The notes below the pieces were generated by a model that was not told the origin of the DNA, searched no databases, and saw only the letters and a list, made by a program, of their open reading frames with translations. From Metopolophium dirhodum (lineage: Eukaryota > Arthropoda > Insecta > Hemiptera > Aphididae), in contig NC_083562.1 in NCBI RefSeq assembly GCF_019925205.1, positions 4,464,001 through 4,528,000 of the forward strand: 64,000 nt of DNA, written 5' to 3'. Positions 61,201-64,000 of the stretch are shown piece after piece. The position numbers and the translations under genes are program-made. Position 1 is the stretch's first letter, and every line of letters starts with the position of its first letter.

Positions 61201-64000
61201 AAAATCTTGAACTACAATTTCTTTGACAATCAAAACATTGTCGCGTGAGTGATTGATGTATAATATATTATGCACTATTTATTTTTATGTAATTTCCTCG
61301 GCACGTACGGGAAAATTGTTCGAATTTTTAAACACCAGAGAAATTAATTAAATTATTTAAATTTAATAGACCCTGTAATGAGAAATATTTTCTTGCGAGA
61401 CTCACCAACACTGATGTACCTACACTTTGGCTAATTATACAAACAATTTAACGCATATTTGAAAAATGTCTAAAAATATATATTTTAATTTCATTCGACA
61501 AGTGTTTTTACATCTGATACATTTCAGTTTTTTAAATAACAAACTCATCGTTTTTAAACAGCTTAATAATTTGATATTTTAAAATGAGTTTTTATTTTTT
61601 TGTTCAGATTGTCAAGAGCTTTTGTAAATTTTTAAAAAGGTTCTCTGATATCTGTTCCCTATTGTTTATTTCAGTACTTTAAAATGGAATCTTTTTATTT
61701 TAACTTCACTATAAAAATCAGAACTTTCAAAATATCCGACGTAATATAATGGATAAGTGTTACTGATCCTTGAGCTGTGCAGGAGATACATGTTATTTAC
61801 ACAAGCGTAAAAAAAAGTTTTTTACTTTATTCAAACGAGCAAAATAATTTTACTTTCAAATGTCAATTACAAAATATAGTTTTAATTAACATCAAAATAA
61901 TACGTTACATTTTAAGTTTTGATTTAATACGGCTATATTTTACTTCAACTCTATTGGTGACATTTTTCGTTTTTATTTATAATAGTGTACATCAGGCGTA
62001 TATATCGATATAATATATAATACACAAAATTATATCGACGAGTATATATATATAATAGAAGTAAATTACCAAAAACATTTTAAAATCTGAAAGTAACGGA
62101 TTTTGTGAACTAAACAGAAGGGATTTTCAATTTGGTTTAGTATTTATATAATTGGTTTTTAACTACTTAGTCTATTTTTCCAACCATAACGAGAATTAAA
62201 TCCTTTTAAGTGAGGATTTCGTAAATACAACTCTGGTACCTAGCTATATGTGAATAGCAAATAAGTTTCTATTATACAACGTTGCTGGTACAACGCATTG
62301 TATTCAATTAGAATTTAAGTCAAATCGCGTAATCTAGCGTATTATATTTCTGAAAAAAAGAACCAAAAATCTGTTGAATATTATTTAGCAAATTATATGA
62401 GAACAAAATAACAATAATACTAACTATAAACATTAAAAGAGCCAAGATGGCCCAGTGCCCCAGTAAAGATTTTTCTTCGTTTTACACTCGTAGAATATAG
62501 TAAAAACACTAAAAACATCTCTACTCACTCATTATGATTAGGTACATTATTGAAAGTAGTAAGTTATCATTACCTATTATATCAATAATTATAAAGAATA
62601 ATAGTATGTGTGTTTTGTCAGAAGCTTTTACCAATATTTTGATTTTTACAAAAGTAATTACCTGGTATTTAATTTTTAATATTTTGTTTATCTGTTTTAA
62701 ATTATTATTAAATAATACCTATTAGTTTATAGGTACCTATTAGTTTATCAAAAATAAAAATTTTAAACAAAGCTTCTGCAGAAAATACGCATAGTATAAT
62801 ACTACCTATCCTTTATAAATGTATAAAGAGGTTTTAACTATATTGGACGTGTGTAAGACGTATACAAAAATTAGACTTTTGTGCCCTCTTTAGGATAACA
62901 TTAATAAGAACAAGGTCCTTATTAACTACTATACCTAATAGTACTACTTAATAATATTTTACGGTGTCACGGTGATACCAATTAATAATACTTACATCGT
63001 TCTTTCATTTGGCGAATCTATATTTAATATTCTAATATACATGTTTATTTCACTAATTAGTATACATATTAAGTAATACTTAACTAATAACTATTAATTT
63101 AATAAACATATTTTATAGCTAAGTTTTAATTACTTAGGAAACTGATAAAATGTAAATGGACTTAAAAGTACATTATCATTTCATTTACTACGCATTATAT
63201 TCAATAACAATATATAATTATAATATTACCTATATAATATAACAAACACAAGGGACTAATTAAATGATCGATTAGTATTCAAATTAAAGTTAATAATTCA
63301 TCAAATATGTCAAAAATATTAATTCTCTTCTGGTTAGTTTAAGTATTAAAAAACGTGTGTTCAAAAATTACTAGTCGGATATATTACAAATGGTAAATCT
63401 GTAACGTTTTATAACTATAATAAAAAAATTAAAAAAATTAAATAATAAAGAATAAAGTACGTATTAAAATAAAAATAATCAATCGGTTATTTTTACTGTT
63501 ATAATTTATAAATATTCGTGGATGAGTAAAAAAAAAAAATTGACTCTTTTCTAGTCGGACAAAGATAACGAAAAACAATAAATCGTACCTAACACTAAAT
63601 ATATTGCAGTGCAGGCCGTCAACAGCATTTAAAAAACGATTCTTACAAGGGTTGTGAAATTTGAAGTATTTGAATCGACCGTGAAAATATATCGGTCTTG
63701 TTTTCATTTCTCACCAAAGTCCCAATTTTGTTTTGAAGTAAATGTTAAATTTATTAGAATGGTCCTATACTAATTGTATCGCTGTAAATATACAACGCGT
63801 GCTCGAGGGCCACCTCACATCGCAAATTTCCACTGCACGTTCCTGTCCATAATTCACAACGACGTATTGATATGACAGTTTTCAGTTGCGATACGAAAAC
63901 ACAATTACTTGTAGTACCTATATTGGCCATTAGTACCTACCCATATTATATAGAGTCGGTACCTACGCACGAAAGAAAAATGGCTTTAATACGATTTCAA
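58261..64000. other. AT-rich intergenic DNA
   Basis: No supported gene. A possible small exon at 60289-60357 is discussed as a finding. GTAGGTA-type words are frequent. The last 250 bases rise slightly in GC without a recognisable gene. Confidence 0.4.

Overview
This window looks like nuclear DNA from an aphid (or close hemipteran). It is very AT-rich, is dotted with GTAGGTA/TAGGTACCTA-like words that I associate with aphid intergenic DNA, carries many degraded DNA transposons, and contains a spliced calmodulin gene whose protein reads as insect calmodulin. The assignment rests on composition, repeats and intron structure; no species can be named.

Layout. 0-27 kb is a transposon-rich accessory region. 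It holds: (a) a MITE and a decayed MULE copy (0.3-2.8 kb), with a second copy of the same segment at 20.3-22.5 kb; (b) a small inverted-repeat element, then a THAP-domain gene on the minus strand (4.3-5.0 kb), frame-broken and enclosed by inverted repeats; (c) a tandem duplication of an approximately 2.6-3.0 kb unit (5.4-11.0 kb) carrying a family of short palindromes with compensating arm changes; (d) an intronless 789-codon ORF (12.0-14.4 kb) made almost entirely of 27-residue ankyrin-like repeats with a 9-unit higher-order duplication; (e) flanking DNA of that gene duplicated at 23.3-26.0 kb, but without the gene and with several young insertions (SINE, two hAT-like elements, a fold-back MITE); (f) a degraded MULE/SWIM transposase gene on the minus strand (18.4-20.1 kb) and a fragment of another at 16.7 kb.

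28.4-35.1 kb is the calmodulin gene on the minus strand. It has four coding exons (3, 175, 243 and 29 nt) adding to exactly 150 codons, all with consensus splice sites. Its 5' part (33.5-36.6 kb) is GC-rich and full of triplet microsatellites and G-quadruplex-type runs. A phase-compatible alternative last exon that would give calmodulin a lysine-rich tail lies in intron 3.

36.7-64 kb is mostly AT-rich DNA with no gene I can support. It holds further members of the MULE-like repeat family, a short hAT-like MITE at 37.4 kb, and a second GC-rich, microsatellite-rich island (54.0-56.5 kb) that resembles the promoter or first-exon region of an unidentified gene.

No single new system is proven. 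The strongest leads are the homogenised ankyrin-like repeat gene with variation limited to a few positions, its placement in a partially duplicated locus whose second copy lacks it, the covarying palindrome family beside it, and the possible polybasic calmodulin isoform.
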